Positions 24,055-36,206 of a stretch of 64,000 bases of DNA are shown one piece after another. The position numbers were made by a program, and so were the translations under genes. The notes under the pieces are model-generated. The model saw only the letters and a program-made list of their open reading frames with translations. It had not been told where the DNA came from and searched no databases. The stretch is taken from NCBI GenBank assembly GCA_040437565.1, contig JBDOQK010000004.1, positions 434,001-498,000 of the forward strand, read 5' to 3'. The stretch's first letter is position 1. Each line of letters opens with the position of its first letter. This DNA is from Albugo candida. Taxonomy: Eukaryota; Oomycota; Peronosporomycetes; Albuginales.

Positions 24055-24610
24055 GTGGTGAACATCCTTCTTCGTCTTTCTGTCATGTTGTGACCAAACA
24101 ACCGTTCAGGGGAGGTCGGACTTTACCCGTAGTGGGTCTTGCAGTTGAAATTCAAGCCTTTGACGACCTCTCACAAAACGAAATCGTCTAAGAGGCAAAA
24201 ATTCCGGTAAATTGCTCAAGTAAGGGTCAGCGACAACGAAACGCCTCATCACAATTATTCCACAATTTTGAGTTGGCTGACTCCTAACTTTCCACTTGCC
24301 TTATACTTTTGGGATGACAAAAAGACAGAAAAAACCCACTATCACCCAAACCTGTCGATTGAAATGATATTCAGATATTTTTGCATAAATGGCAACTTGT
24401 AAGCTGACTGATGAAGACACTCTATTTCCTCCACAGTATCTCGATTACAAATATTCTCTTTCGATTAATTAAGTACACACATCGTGTAGGATTACCAAAT
24501 CGCAGCATGATCAAGTGACTCTCTCCAGTACATTGAATCCTCAAAATATAGTCAGCAATATAGTTTCCAGCATAATCGAACGGAACACTTTATAAAGCGT
24601 TGATTTGCGT
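24055..24610. other. Intergenic; possible Copia 5' flank and upstream exon of the next gene
   Basis: No LTR boundary found. The first exon and start codon of the gene at 24611 should lie here, but no candidate ATG/donor pair was convincing. Confidence 0.35.
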
Positions 24611-26001
24611 AGAGAATACAATTCAATATTTGAATGTGCTCGCTCGCAATCTGATTTTGCCTGCTTACTGCACGAATTATGCGGTACGTCTACCATATTA
24701 GAAGATCCTTCTGCTTGCGATAAGCTCGAAGAAGAGTACTTCGATAAAACTCCGATCTCAAACCAGTTTTCTGTTCAAATGAGTATTGCAGAACAAAACA
24801 ACCAAAAACACGTCCAGGTTCAATACTCCAGCGAGTGTATCTGGGGAATCCACGAACTTTGAGCTAAACAATGCAATAGTTGCATAACTGAGAAGACCCA
24901 ACTCCGAGCGTACGAGCGTACCAAACAACGGGTCACCACTGCACAACTTTCGAGTACGACCTCTTTGACCTCTTTGGACGAAGCCGTTGATAAAAAAGAA
25001 TTGGGAGAATGCATCAATGGTGCAACGGCGCAGCATAAGGGTTTTTTGCAAATGATATTTGTTCCGAATTTCATGTATGAGTATGAATTCGAGCAATTCA
25101 TACTAGGCGACAAGATTAATCAAAGCGAGCACCAACCTGAAGCTAAATTAACGGCAAAATACGTCCGTTATGATACACAAGAGGGTGCACCACATGGAGA
25201 GCCTGCTCAAGGAATACTTCGATTATTTGGTGTATCCTTTTGGCTCTATTCCGTTTCATTCCGGCTCAACTTCATCTCACTTGCTCAGGCTGTCACATGA
25301 ATAACTGTTGTACGACAGAACTCAGTCANNNNNNNNNNNNNNNNNNNNNNNNNNNNNNNNNNNNNNNNNNNNNNNNNNNNNNNNNNNNNNNNNNNNNNNN
25401 NNNNNNNNNNNNNNNNNNNNNNNNNNNNAACTGAGAAGACCCAACTCCGAGCGTACGAGCGTACCAAACAACGGGTCACCACTGCACAACTTTCGAGTAC
25501 GACCTCTTTGACCTCTTTGGACGAAGCCGTTGATAAAAAAGAATTGGGAGAATGCATCAATGGTGCAACGGCGCAGCATAAGGGTTTTTTGCAAATGATA
25601 TTTGTTCCGAATTTCATGTATGAGTATGAATTCGAGCAATTCATACTAGGCGACAAGATTAATCAAAGCGAGCACCAACCTGAAGCTAAATTAACGGCAA
25701 AATACGTCCGTTATGATACACAAGAGGGTGCACCACATGGAGAGCCTGCTCAAGGAATACTTCGATTATTTGGTGTATCCTTTTGGCTCTATTCCGTTTC
25801 ATTCCGGCTCAACTTCATCTCACTTGCTCAGGCTGTCACATGAATAACTGTTGTACGACAGAACTCAGTCAGCTTGACTATATTCCATACCGCGAGTCCT
25901 GGACAGTCCTTCTAGACATGCGTATTGTCAAGCGATCGTCAATAATGTTGAAGCAACACCGACTACCACTTGCTGCTGAGAAACATTTCAATCTTCTATG
26001 A
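24611..26001 (+). CDS. Unrecognised spliced gene (N-terminus unresolved)
   Basis: Three short frames join cleanly. Exon a: 24611-24834 (possible acceptor at 24610). A 45-nt intron, 24835-24879, removes the only in-frame TGA. Exon b: 24880 to 25772, with contig overlap 24886-25328 = 25429-25871. A 59-nt intron, 25773-25831, follows. Exon c: 25832-26001, ending HFNLL. Both introns are GT-AG and fit the local size class. The middle part is hydrophilic (EAVDKKELGECINGA, FMYEYEFEQFILGDK, KYVRYDTQEG) and the last exon has CHMNNCC. I recognise no family. The start exon upstream is not resolved, so this is a partial model. Confidence 0.5.
24886..25871. other. Gap 25329-25428 with 443-bp duplicated contig ends
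   Basis: Bases 24886-25328 equal 25429-25871 across 100 N, repeating the middle exon and second intron of the unrecognised gene. Confidence 0.92.
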
Positions 26002-26714
26002 CCTGACCAAATTGTATTTACTACAGCTACTTCCTGTACGTCGAATTATTGATGTACATCGTATCACTGACTGATTATAAAAGAAACTAGACAACATTTT
26101 CTGCATCGTATCGTATAGAACACAAGAGGATACATAGTAATCGGTGATTCTCATGCGGACCTCATCAAAACGGCTTCATTGTGAGATCGCTCATGGTACA
26201 ACAAATAACGCTGCTGCACTTCATTGACATCGCAAATCTTATCTACTCCTATAATACAAGTAAATGACTCATACCACAAAACTCATCGCGTGGTTCACAT
26301 CAAGTAAAAATGCCATTTTCATGCTGCAGACTGACTCTGTTTGTTGAAAGCCGTTTTGTCGAAATACGTGCGAGTGAGCGAGTCCAGTGACTCGACGTAT
26401 GAATTCATCCTGACTGTCTGCAAAACGTATTTCAGTTACGGTGCATTGCATGATGTCTTAACATCAAATGTGATTATAATATAGTTTCCTTGAAGATAAG
26501 AAGCTACTCGTATCAACTATGGCGCCTATCATATGTTCTAACGCAAACTCTTAGAACATCAGCCTTTCCCTCCTAAAAGCACATGGAAAAGCCAATTTCA
26601 ATGCTCCATGGTCCAAACGCAGCGCTTTGGCTATCTTTGTAGTTTCTTACGTTATTCTAGGAAGTATCCACTTCAAGGCGCGAAAGATTCCGACACTTTT
26701 CTCAGCCTTCTTCC
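26002..26714. other. Intergenic upstream of myosin
   Basis: No gene or repeat recognised. Likely contains the myosin promoter. Confidence 0.4.
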
Positions 26715-29700
26715 ATGGCTGCATCGTCGACAAGTTGCACAAGAAGATGCGTTTATGTGAATATAGTATCCGTAAAACACATCAAGCAATCAGTCAATGA
26801 CGTACGATATCCGTGGAAGCGAGGAACGCTTATTGCAGTAAACCGAAATACAGTCGAATTGGACACTGGACAAGTCGTGGATTGTATTCGTACTTCAGAT
26901 ATTGTTAACGCGAACGGAAAAGATCCGTCGGCGTGGGTACATTTGAACAACATCAACACACTGACGCATACGAACGAGCCTTGTATTGTGGCGTATTTGA
27001 AGGCTCGGTTCCTCCAAGATCAACTTTATTGCTATTCTGGAAAAGTTTTGATCGCTCTCAATCCATTCAAACAGATTCCAAATCTTTACAACATGACATG
27101 TTTCAAAGGTAGCGATGTTCCACATGTTTTTTCTATTGCTGAAGACGCATACAAGCAGATACAAACGATCCAATCCTCAATACATTCAAATGCCCCAAAA
27201 AGTCAAACAATTGTTGTTACAGGCGAAAGTGGATCTGGAAAGACGGAAACCACCAAATATATACTCATGTATCTTGCAAGCGCCTCTTTACAAGCCTCAA
27301 AGAAGTCTTCTTCTAATGGAACGGAGCGAGAAGAAAGAGCTCTTATCGCGAATCCAATTCTCGAAGCTTTTGGTAATGCCTGCACCTTGCGGAATGAAAA
27401 TAGCAGTCGATTTGGAAAGTTTATGCGACTTATTTTCCACAAAGATGGAAGAAATGTATGGAGATGGAAAGATTCCATCATGGAGACGTATTTGCTGGAA
27501 AAAGTGCGCGTGGTGCATCAAATGCCCGAAGAGCGCAATTTTCACATATTTTACGAGTTGCTGGCCGGAGTGTCGTGCGATACGCGCGAGGAGCTCCATC
27601 TCAATGGTTATCAGATAAGTGATTTTGCGTACATCAACCAGAGACAATTCTCATGTCGGAAGGATGGCGTTGATGACGCTTCTGAATTTGACCGGGTAAA
27701 GATTTCGATGGAAGCAATTGGTATGAAGGATCACGATCAATTGTGGATTTGGAGGATTCTATCTAGTATTCTTCATCTTGGAAATATTCAGTTTCGTGAA
27801 AACGATGAGAACGAAATGACAACAGGATCAAATGATCAATCTCGGTGTAATGTGCTTTTCTCCAAAAAATGTCATTTAGAAGCTGCAAGCTCATTGCTAT
27901 CGATCGATACGGAAGATGTGCTGACGTTGCTTACTACTCGATCATTCAGCGCTGCAGGAGAGGTCTACCATGTCTACAATACCACAAAGCAATGCACAGA
28001 CGCTCGAGACTGCGCGGCTCGTGCTCTGTATGGACTCGTTTTCGAGCATCTGATAACAAAAATAAATGTATTCCAAGGATCTCACATGCTTCATCCCAAA
28101 GACTCGACGTTTATCGGTGTACTGGATATCTTTGGTTTTGAAGTGTTTGACAGCAATCATTTCGAGCAATTTTGTATCAATTATGCCAACGAAAAGCTTC
28201 AGTATATCTTTCTGAGAGATGTGTTGCTCCAGGAGCAAACTGTGCACTTGGAAGAAGGCGTTGGATGGAATCATGTAGCTGTAGCTGACAATTCTCTGTG
28301 TATATCGCTGATTGAAGATCGACCGATTGGCATTTTCAGTATTTTGGATGAAGAATGTCTTATACCAAAGGGTAGTGATGCTTCCTTTGCTCGAAAAATG
28401 TATACACAACATGGACAGCACAATCACTTTGAGGTTTCCCGCAAAGATGAAGCCGATACAGCCTTCACTATCAAGCACTATGCTGGCAACGTTCGATACC
28501 AAGCTGTCGGATTTTGTGAGAAAAACAAAGATACGTCGGACGAACGACTTGTTGAGGCATTAGCTGGATCGAAAAATCTTCATGTTGCCGCTGTTGCGAG
28601 ACAAAGTGTATCTCAGAAAACATCAGAGTGTCGTTCTGATGGAATTCGACGTCGTACCTCGTTCATTGGAAGCTCTGGAATTGGATCAAAATTTCGCCAG
28701 CAGCTCAAATCACTCTTGAATACTTTCAATGACACCACGCGACACTTTATCCGATGTATCAAGCCCAATTGTCATAACGAAAAAGATTTTTTTGATGAGT
28801 GTAAAGTAGCGAGTCAGCTTTGTCATGGTGGCATCCTTCAGGCTTCTCAAGTGTCAAGACAATCGTATCCCGTACGGATGCTGCATCAAGATTTTCTCAG
28901 TCGGTACTGGATGCTTCAACGTCAGGATTCTGACAAAAGTACAGCCGGTACGCCAATCAAGCTTCAAGCCGAAATATACTCACAGTCGATGATTCAGCTC
29001 TTCAAAGACTATTCATCTAAAAGTAGTTCTAATTGGCCGGGTAGGCTGCTAGAAGTGGGTAGAACTCGAGTCTTCATGCACCAATTGCTGTATGATTACC
29101 TGGAGGAAGCTCGCAGTCGAATCTCACAAAAGTCTGCCACCTGCATTCAGTGTAACTGGAAGCGATATAGCCACCAAAACGCTTACAAAATCAAGTACTC
29201 GTCTGTACTGAAAGCTCAACGATGGTGTAGAGCACAGCTGAGGCGTATTCGAGGAAGAAAGGAATCTTGCACGTTGAAAAGTCATCAGGCCGCATACGCT
29301 GTTAAAACTTGCCTTCAACGACTTCAAAGCACTTGTAGCACCGATTATGAGACTCAATCTGCGGCATCAACACAAGGGACACCCGGTCTCGATCAGTATC
29401 GAAGCAGCACATATTCTGCCACCTTTTGGTCCGAACCAGAAGATGATTCCACGTCTAGTGCTCAGATGTTGCAAGAGTACCAGATTCAGTTGAAAGAATG
29501 GCAAGCCCGTGCATTATCAGCTGAAATCGAGCTCGATAAAATCCGACAATCCAAACGCACAATCTCATCCGTTCCCCAGTGCCCAAACAATTTCAAACAG
29601 GAAGTCTGTATTTCGGATATACGCGGGAGCCTGCGAACTGCCATCATAAACAACCAAATTCACAAAGTGATTGCTCTTCTCACAAACAACGACATGGCTC

Positions 29701-30456
29701 AAATTTTGGCAGAATTAGACGCTGATTCTGGCTGCACGTTATTGCACCTGGTAGTCCAATACGGTCGAAAAAGCATACTCGGTCTTTTTTTCGGTCCGGA
29801 TTTGCTTCCATATCTGGACATTAATGCGGCTGATTTCAATGGAAATACGCCACTTCATTACGCTGCTCGTCTCTCAGATACCGCGATCGCGTCGTACATG
29901 ATGCAATTGTTGCTCAATTTTGACGCAGATGCAAAGCTGTCCAATAATTTAGGCCAATCTGCTCTCCACGTTTCGATGATGTTTCGTGGGAAGGAAGGTT
30001 CTCCACTGCGCGCATTTTCGCTGTCTCAAATGCTGTTACGGTATTCCCACACTGTAAATCAATTGGACTGCCGAATGCGAACGGCTTTACATTATGCGGC
30101 AGAAAACGGTAAGATTTCGCGCTGTATGCGTTTATACCTCGTTAGTAAAAGTTTTTGTAGGGTATGTACAAGCATGTGTGTGGCTTGTTCGTCACGGATG
30201 GGATGTCAATGCAACTGACTCGACAGGAATGCGTGTCATTACCCTTCCTCTTGCCGTCAAACTTATTCCTCACTTGATGAGCAGACCAAGCTTTATACCG
30301 AATGAAAAGATACACGCATGTATGATCTGTGTGAGAAGCTTTGATATTGTATGGTGGCGGTATCGTTGCGATCGCTGTGGTCGAATTTGTTGCGCGGAAT
30401 GCGCGCAGATTGAAGTTGAAGTTCGCATATGTTTGGATTGCAGATATTATGTGTGA
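26715..30456 (+). CDS. Myosin heavy chain with IQ, ankyrin and FYVE-type domains
   Basis: Actin-based motor ATPase. Exon 1 is 26715-30108, the intron 30109-30160 (52 nt), exon 2 30161-30456; 1229 residues. Motor domain about residues 80-790: P-loop GESGSGKT (170-177), switch I NENSSRFGK, switch II DIFGFEVFDSNHFEQFCINY. IQ-like region at about 808-855 (CIQCNWKRYSHQ, RWCRAQLRRIRGR), then a short coiled segment. Ankyrin repeats at about 1000-1165 (GCTLLHLVVQYG, GNTPLHYAARL, GQSALHVSM, RTALHYAAENG); the intron splits the last one. A C-terminal zinc finger (CMICV...CDRC...CCAEC...CLDC) resembles FYVE but lacks the canonical RHHCR core. Oomycete myosins with such tails are known; the lipid-binding role is inference. 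Confidence 0.93.
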
Positions 30457-30661
30457 AACGTAAGATAAGGATATGTCAGAAGGTAGTGATTACAGCCAAT
30501 CAGAAAGAATCGCTATTCTGATTGGATATGAAGAAATCGCGCATTTATTCGGTGGAATTAATATAAATAGGAAGAGATTGATCGCGTCGCTACGTGTGTT
30601 TTGATCTATAAATTGACATTCTGATTGCTTGAGTGTGTAGTATTTGGTCTCAAGAAGCTAT

Positions 30662-32926
30662 ATGGAACTTCGAAATGAAGAGCTTCATCGTTTACTGAAG
30701 AAAAAAGATGAGATGATTTTGGATCTGCAAAGTCGATTGAGAGCGTATGAAGACCGATTTGGACCGCTATCAGACACGATAGAGGCTTCAAAAGACGGAG
30801 AAATCAAATATGAGAACACCTTTGACATAAAGTTTAAAGCAGACTCTGTGCAAAGCGCTATTAACGCCAATTCAATTTTAAATACGCTTACTGCTATGAA
30901 CGTATCGGAAAAATCTCCCATCCGAACAGGTCACAACATAATTATCGATTACAGCGACGATTCTCCCAATTTTCGCCGTCAATTGGAAGGATTAGAGCTT
31001 TCAATCAACGGATTGCGGACTTTACTCAAAGAAATCGGCTCAAGCGCAAAAGAATATGTGGCCATGGGACTCCGATTTGGTGAGTCAGAGGCTGCCATCG
31101 CGAACGAAATCACAAACCGTAAACATTCCCGTGCGATTTTCACGACTTGTTATCCGGAATTCGGCACACTTTCATCCATTTTTAATGAATTCCATGAGAT
31201 CGTAACTCAAATGCACAGTTCACGAGTCAGTTTGCTATTTAGTATCGAGTCTCTACTTTTACACGCCACTGAAGAATTTGGTGAGAAAGAGTTTAGAGAC
31301 ATTACAGATCTCCGGAAAGAAATGCTGCGACTTGGAGATGAATACGAAAGTCTTTTAGGCAAATTTCTAAGCAAATCTCGCCCAGGAAATAGCAATAATA
31401 CGAACGACACGGGCACTTTGAATCCAATGACATATGTCGATACAGAGCACTCGTTTCCACTTGGTCCTCCATCTCTGCTCATTCACACAAACAGTCTATC
31501 GAATGCTATCGGCGATCGTTTCCCTACAACACCAAGCAACCTGAAATCACTCGAGAAAGACGTATGTCAAGCTCGAATGCGCTTTGAATTGTCTCGCTTC
31601 GATTTAGTTTGGTATTTGAACCGCATGGAATCACAAAAGAAACTCTTTCTGATGGAAGTGTTCAATTCGTCTTTATACGCTTTCTTTGGACACATTCGAG
31701 CGTGTCACGAATTCATTCAATCGCAAGAGCCAAAGGTTCGTCGACGCCAAGAAATGCTTCAGACTGCAAAGGAGAAATTCGCTCAGGACGATACGATGTG
31801 GCTCGAACAACGAGAAAAACTCGAGTCTCAACTCCGAAGCGATTGCAATGAGCCTCGTTTTGAGGATCCAAGGACGCGTGTATCTCCTTCCACGAGCAAT
31901 TCTGTCGCAATCACAGACACCTCATCAATTTGGGTCCGTGGACTTCGTCCATCTGTCCAAGTTTTATCGAGTCAAACGATGGAGAATCAAGATGGAAATA
32001 GAGGCCATGCAAGTGTACAGCAAGGCTATCTCTTTATCCGCACGTCGTCTTTCCCGGTTCGAAGTTGGAAGCGCAAATGGTTTGAAATTCATGGGGGGAA
32101 ATTGTATCAGAGTCGTGGTTCCCACATGGATTTCGTGCTTGTGTGTGATCTCATGCTGTCTAAAGTACGAGAATGTTGCAATGCTCAGCTTCCATTCTGT
32201 CTCGAAGTGCTGGATGCGAACCAGAATAAAACCGTTCTTCAGGCGACCAGCGAGTTTGAGATGATGGAATGGATCCAAGCAGCTCAGCGTATCACCGAAA
32301 GCATGCTTGAGAAGCAAAGTCATCGCATGAAAGTGCATCCCGAGCAACAGCAGTACGTCCTAGACATATTGATACAAAATGCCAGCTGTGCAGATTGTGG
32401 CCATACCACAGCCGATTGGGTCTCCATCAATCTCGGCGTCTTACTGTGCATCGAATGCTCGGGAATTCATCGCAGTTTGGGTGTTCACATTTCAAAAATT
32501 CGCTCTTTGACACTGGATTCTTGGGAACTTGCGCTTCTTCAGCTCTTACGAAATCATTTGGGCAATACTGTGATCAATTCCGTGTTGGAAGCGGTGATTC
32601 CTCCGGGGTGGACGAAACCTCTTCCATTGATTTCGTCACGCGAAGAAAAAACAAAATGGATTCACGCAAAGTATTTATTTCGCGCATTTATTGACAGAGA
32701 CACGAAAGCCGATACCATTCAAATCGATTTCTTGCAAGCCGCGAGAAATGGCGATATCAACGGACTGATCCGAGGCTTGGCATATGGCGTCGATATCAAT
32801 GTGTGCGATGAAGAAAAGCAGACAGCTTTGCAGCTGAGTGCGCAGAAGAATGCGACGTGGTGTTGCGAGTATCTTCTTCTCAATGGAGCGAGTCCCACGA
32901 AAGCTGCTTCCGACACAAATGCGTGA
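30662..32926 (+). CDS. ACAP-type ArfGAP (BAR-PH-ArfGAP-ankyrin)
   Basis: GTPase-activating protein for Arf GTPases at curved membranes. ATG at 30662 (the longer frame starts with TTG) gives 754 residues in one exon. After an N-terminal coiled stretch, about 100-390 is an alpha-helical BAR-like region. PH domain at about 454-550 ([21 protein letters not shown]). The ArfGAP zinc finger begins at about 575 (CADCG...[15 protein letters not shown]) with the C-x2-C-x16-C-x2-C spacing and the arginine finger in HRSLG. C-terminal ankyrin-like repeats follow ([29 protein letters not shown]). The stop codon lies 3 bp from that of the convergent kinase gene. Confidence 0.92.
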   Translation: MELRNEELHRLLKKKDEMILDLQSRLRAYEDRFGPLSDTIEASKDGEIKYENTFDIKFKADSVQSAINANSILNTLTAMNVSEKSPIRTGHNIIIDYSDDSPNFRRQLEGLELSINGLRTLLKEIGSSAKEYVAMGLRFGESEAAIANEITNRKHSRAIFTTCYPEFGTLSSIFNEFHEIVTQMHSSRVSLLFSIESLLLHATEEFGEKEFRDITDLRKEMLRLGDEYESLLGKFLSKSRPGNSNNTNDTGTLNPMTYVDTEHSFPLGPPSLLIHTNSLSNAIGDRFPTTPSNLKSLEKDVCQARMRFELSRFDLVWYLNRMESQKKLFLMEVFNSSLYAFFGHIRACHEFIQSQEPKVRRRQEMLQTAKEKFAQDDTMWLEQREKLESQLRSDCNEPRFEDPRTRVSPSTSNSVAITDTSSIWVRGLRPSVQVLSSQTMENQDGNRGHASVQQGYLFIRTSSFPVRSWKRKWFEIHGGKLYQSRGSHMDFVLVCDLMLSKVRECCNAQLPFCLEVLDANQNKTVLQATSEFEMMEWIQAAQRITESMLEKQSHRMKVHPEQQQYVLDILIQNASCADCGHTTADWVSINLGVLLCIECSGIHRSLGVHISKIRSLTLDSWELALLQLLRNHLGNTVINSVLEAVIPPGWTKPLPLISSREEKTKWIHAKYLFRAFIDRDTKADTIQIDFLQAARNGDINGLIRGLAYGVDINVCDEEKQTALQLSAQKNATWCCEYLLLNGASPTKAASDTNA

Positions 32927-32929
32927 GTC

Positions 32930-35894
32930 TTATCGCATCTGCAATTGCGAGTCTTCCTGGTATGTAAAGTCTTCAAAATGATGCTCGCTGCTTTTTGAAT
33001 TCACAGGCGAATCGACAGCAGCCATATTTTGAAACATTTCCGGCACATTTGTGATATCATCGACGCCCGAAACATTGGGAACAAATGTCGGTTTGTATTC
33101 TTTTCGAAAAAGTTTATCCCAATCAATCGAATCGAAAAACGCATGCTTCATAATATTTTGTCCTCCTTCGGGGCCGGAGCCAAGTCTTTTGGAAGGATCT
33201 CTTTCCAGCAGTTTGGAGATCAACGATCGAGCAATTGGAGAAATATACGATGGATAAATGACTTCGGATTGCATGATATTCTTGAACATTTGTCTTCGAT
33301 TACGATCCACGAATGGAGTTCTTCCCGTAAGCATTTCATACAAAAGAATGCCAAAACTCCACCAATCGACCACTTTACCGTACGGTTGATGACGCAATAG
33401 CTCAGGTGCCATATATTCGGCGGTCCCACAAATTGTTTTCATCCCAGTGTTTGCTTGGGAAGTACGAATTGCACCATTTAACAATTGTCCTTCCTTTGAA
33501 AGCCCAAAGTCCGTCAACGCGACATTTCCGAGGGAATCCATGAGAATATTTTCCAACTTCAAGTCGCGATACGCGATCTGCTTCTCGTGGAGATGCATCA
33601 GTGCTGTCAGTAATTGAGCAATATAAAGCCTCGTTCGTTCTTCAGAGAATCGTTTCGACTTTTTCAAATGATAAAACATCGACCCGCCGGGATAATAATC
33701 GATGATAAGATACAATTTGTCTCGATTCTGGAACGCGTATCGCAAGCGAACAATGTACGGATGATCGATCACTTTGAGGATATGCTGCTCCGCTTTTGTG
33801 TTTTCAATCTGATCGTTTTTGACGATATGCGCCTTGACGAGGATCTTCATCGCGTAGATCTGTCCTGTATTCTTCCCTTCCTTCTTACGCACCAGCAAGA
33901 CTTTACCAAAGGCTCCACGTCCAACGACTTTGAGAAGATCAAAATCCTCGATTCCCAATGGTTTTTGATCGAGTGATTTTGCCATCTCACGTTGACGCAT
34001 GGCTTCCATTTTCTCAGCGGCAGCCTTTAATTTGGCATTATGTGGACTCTCTTCGTTAGCCGAGTTGGTTTCGATTCGGGATAGCGTGCGCTTGCCAACA
34101 AACGTTGTGTTTTTGCCCATGCGTGGAAGTTTGGTATGAAGCATCATCTGAAGATCACAACAGCCTCCACACACTCGTTTGGCTTCACTGAATCCGGGCA
34201 GGAATAATCGATCGGAACAGGACGCACACACAATTCGGAGACACATTCGACAGTATTTTTTACGCACGAATACAAAAGTTGCTTGACACAAGTAACAGCC
34301 TTGACTTTTCAGATCACCAGAATGCTTACTTGCCAATTCAGAATGAAGCGGATCTCGACTTGAGGAATTTCCGTCTTTGATAGAGAATGTTCCAGCGATC
34401 ATCGTACTGGCGAATGGATTGCCCGCACTCGCTTGAGCGCCTGATTTTGCAGATCGAATAAACGTCTCAGATCGTGCGACAAAGGTATCTCGGACCCATT
34501 CGACGGTCAATTCGACTTCTCCATGTCCCCGTACGCGTGGATCTCGCTCATCTCGAAGCGTGTGCCACCGTCGATCTGTTCGATTCAAGCCAATTTCACT
34601 TACTGGTAAGACGACTTGGCCCAAGCTCGTACTTGTCATTGGAATCAGCTTATCTTTATCTCGGACCGTGATCGTCACAATCTCATCCGATTTTGTGACC
34701 GGAAATGAGAACGTTTGATTCCATTCTGGGTCCATAGTATGTCTGTGATTCCCGGGTGTTTCCTTCTTTTGTCCAACACATTGAACGACGGCGAATGGAT
34801 TGTTGTACGGTTGACCTGTTAAACGAGCTCGATTGATTGTTATGACCAATTTATTTGGAAATGTGGCTCGGATAGCATCGATCGCTTCCTTCAATCCCAT
34901 TGCAAGCGATTGCAGGAACACGAACGCGGATGTCTGAACGGAATGGATGGTCCATTCACAAGCATTTATATCGCCAGTTGGCTGCCCAATAGATAGTGTC
35001 GTGCAGCCTAATCGATCTCGACATTTTGGAATCTCTGTGAACGTCGGAGCTTTNNNNNNNNNNNNNNNNNNNNNNNNNNNNNNNNNNNNNNNNNNNNNNN
35101 NNNNNNNNNNNNNNNNNNNNNNNNNNNNNNNNNNNNNNNNNNNNNNNNNNNNNTTGCAGGAACACGAACGCGGATGTCTGAACGGAATGGATGGTCCATT
35201 CACAAGCATTTATATCGCCAGTTGGCTGCCCAATAGATAGTGTCGTGCAGCCTAATCGATCTCGACATTTTGGAATCTCTGTGAACGTCGGAGCTTTTGA
35301 TGCTTGGAAATTGACACATTTTGTCTTAAGTATACGTCGCACACGCTCCGAGTCGTTCGATTTCAACTCATCTGAAAATCCAATAAACGCGATTCCGCAA
35401 AGCCTCTTTTCATCCTGCGACCTCAATGTACCCAACAACGCTTTAACGAGTGATCCTGCTTCCTCGAGCGCAATAACACTGATCTCAGAGGCCGCATTCG
35501 GTACAACATGCTGTTTCCATACATGTAAAACATGCTCTTCCGGCGTGGAAGAATGGAGGATTTTGGCTCGATGGCCATGCACAATAGCGATATTCGTGTT
35601 GGGATTCGTAATGATGATCCCATACCCGCTCTGGATAGCTGTCTTGAGGTACGGGAGCATAGAGCCCTGAAACCCGAATTTTGGATGGATCGTTGTGCTC
35701 CAAATTCCTGGCTGTAAATCGGCTCCAACTTGCACGAAAATACAGATTTTAGAACAAGTCGCGTAATTGTGAGAGACAAAAATGTTGCATTTCGCTTCCG
35801 CTTTGGAATTTGGGATAAATATCTCACGCAGTAGTAAATCGTTTTTCAGTTTGCATTGTATTTGAGCGATCACACAATGTAACAGCTCTTCCAT
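32930..35894 (-). CDS. Arb2/FAM172-like, C2, FYVE-like and AGC kinase in one frame
   Basis: After collapsing the 244-nt overlap/gap unit one uninterrupted 906-residue frame runs from ATG 35894 to the stop at 32930. Residues about 60-250 resemble the Arb2/FAM172 alpha/beta fold (QGSMLPYLKTAIQSGYGIII, PEEHVLHVWKQHV, VIALEEAGSLVKALL). C2 domain at about 266-386 (KLVITINRARL). FYVE-like finger at about 449-496 (GCYLC, KKYCRMCLRIVCASCS). Protein kinase at about 566-834: GRGAFGKV, AMKIL, YRDLKLEN, DFGLSK, CGTAEYMAPE. The AGC tail has a turn-motif-like DSP and a hydrophobic motif FEDFTY. The kinase resembles AKT/S6K/PKC-type enzymes, probably membrane-recruited. An ATG just after the Arb2 part (MGLKEAIDAI) could instead start a separate kinase gene. 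Confidence 0.85.
34910..35297. other. Gap 35054-35153 with 144-bp duplicated contig ends
   Basis: Bases 34910-35053 equal 35154-35297. The 244-nt unit is not a multiple of three, so it artificially shifts the frame of the kinase gene. Confidence 0.92.
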
Positions 35895-36206
35895 TTCATT
35901 TTCTGTGTGCGATAAAGCTGTTCTTCCTACGAGTGAGTATGTCCTCAGAATATGACGTTACTCCTTTTGTGGTGAGCGTACCTCCTGAACTGATTTTCCG
36001 CATGACAGTGTGCCCGGACACGTATGCCCTTCTTTCGATATACTGATACTATATATCAGTAGGGCATCCATCGTGCATTTGTCTCGTTTTTACACCGCTC
36101 AACATGAATCAATTAAATGTAGCGAATTCGCCTGAGGGCATGTTCACTCAAGTTCGAGGAGGAGAGTCCAATGACTCAATGAGAGAGAGCATCCGACACG
36201 CGAATT
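35895..36206. other. Intergenic, upstream of kinase and downstream of dCMP deaminase
   Basis: No gene recognised. Probable promoter of the minus-strand kinase gene. Confidence 0.4.
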
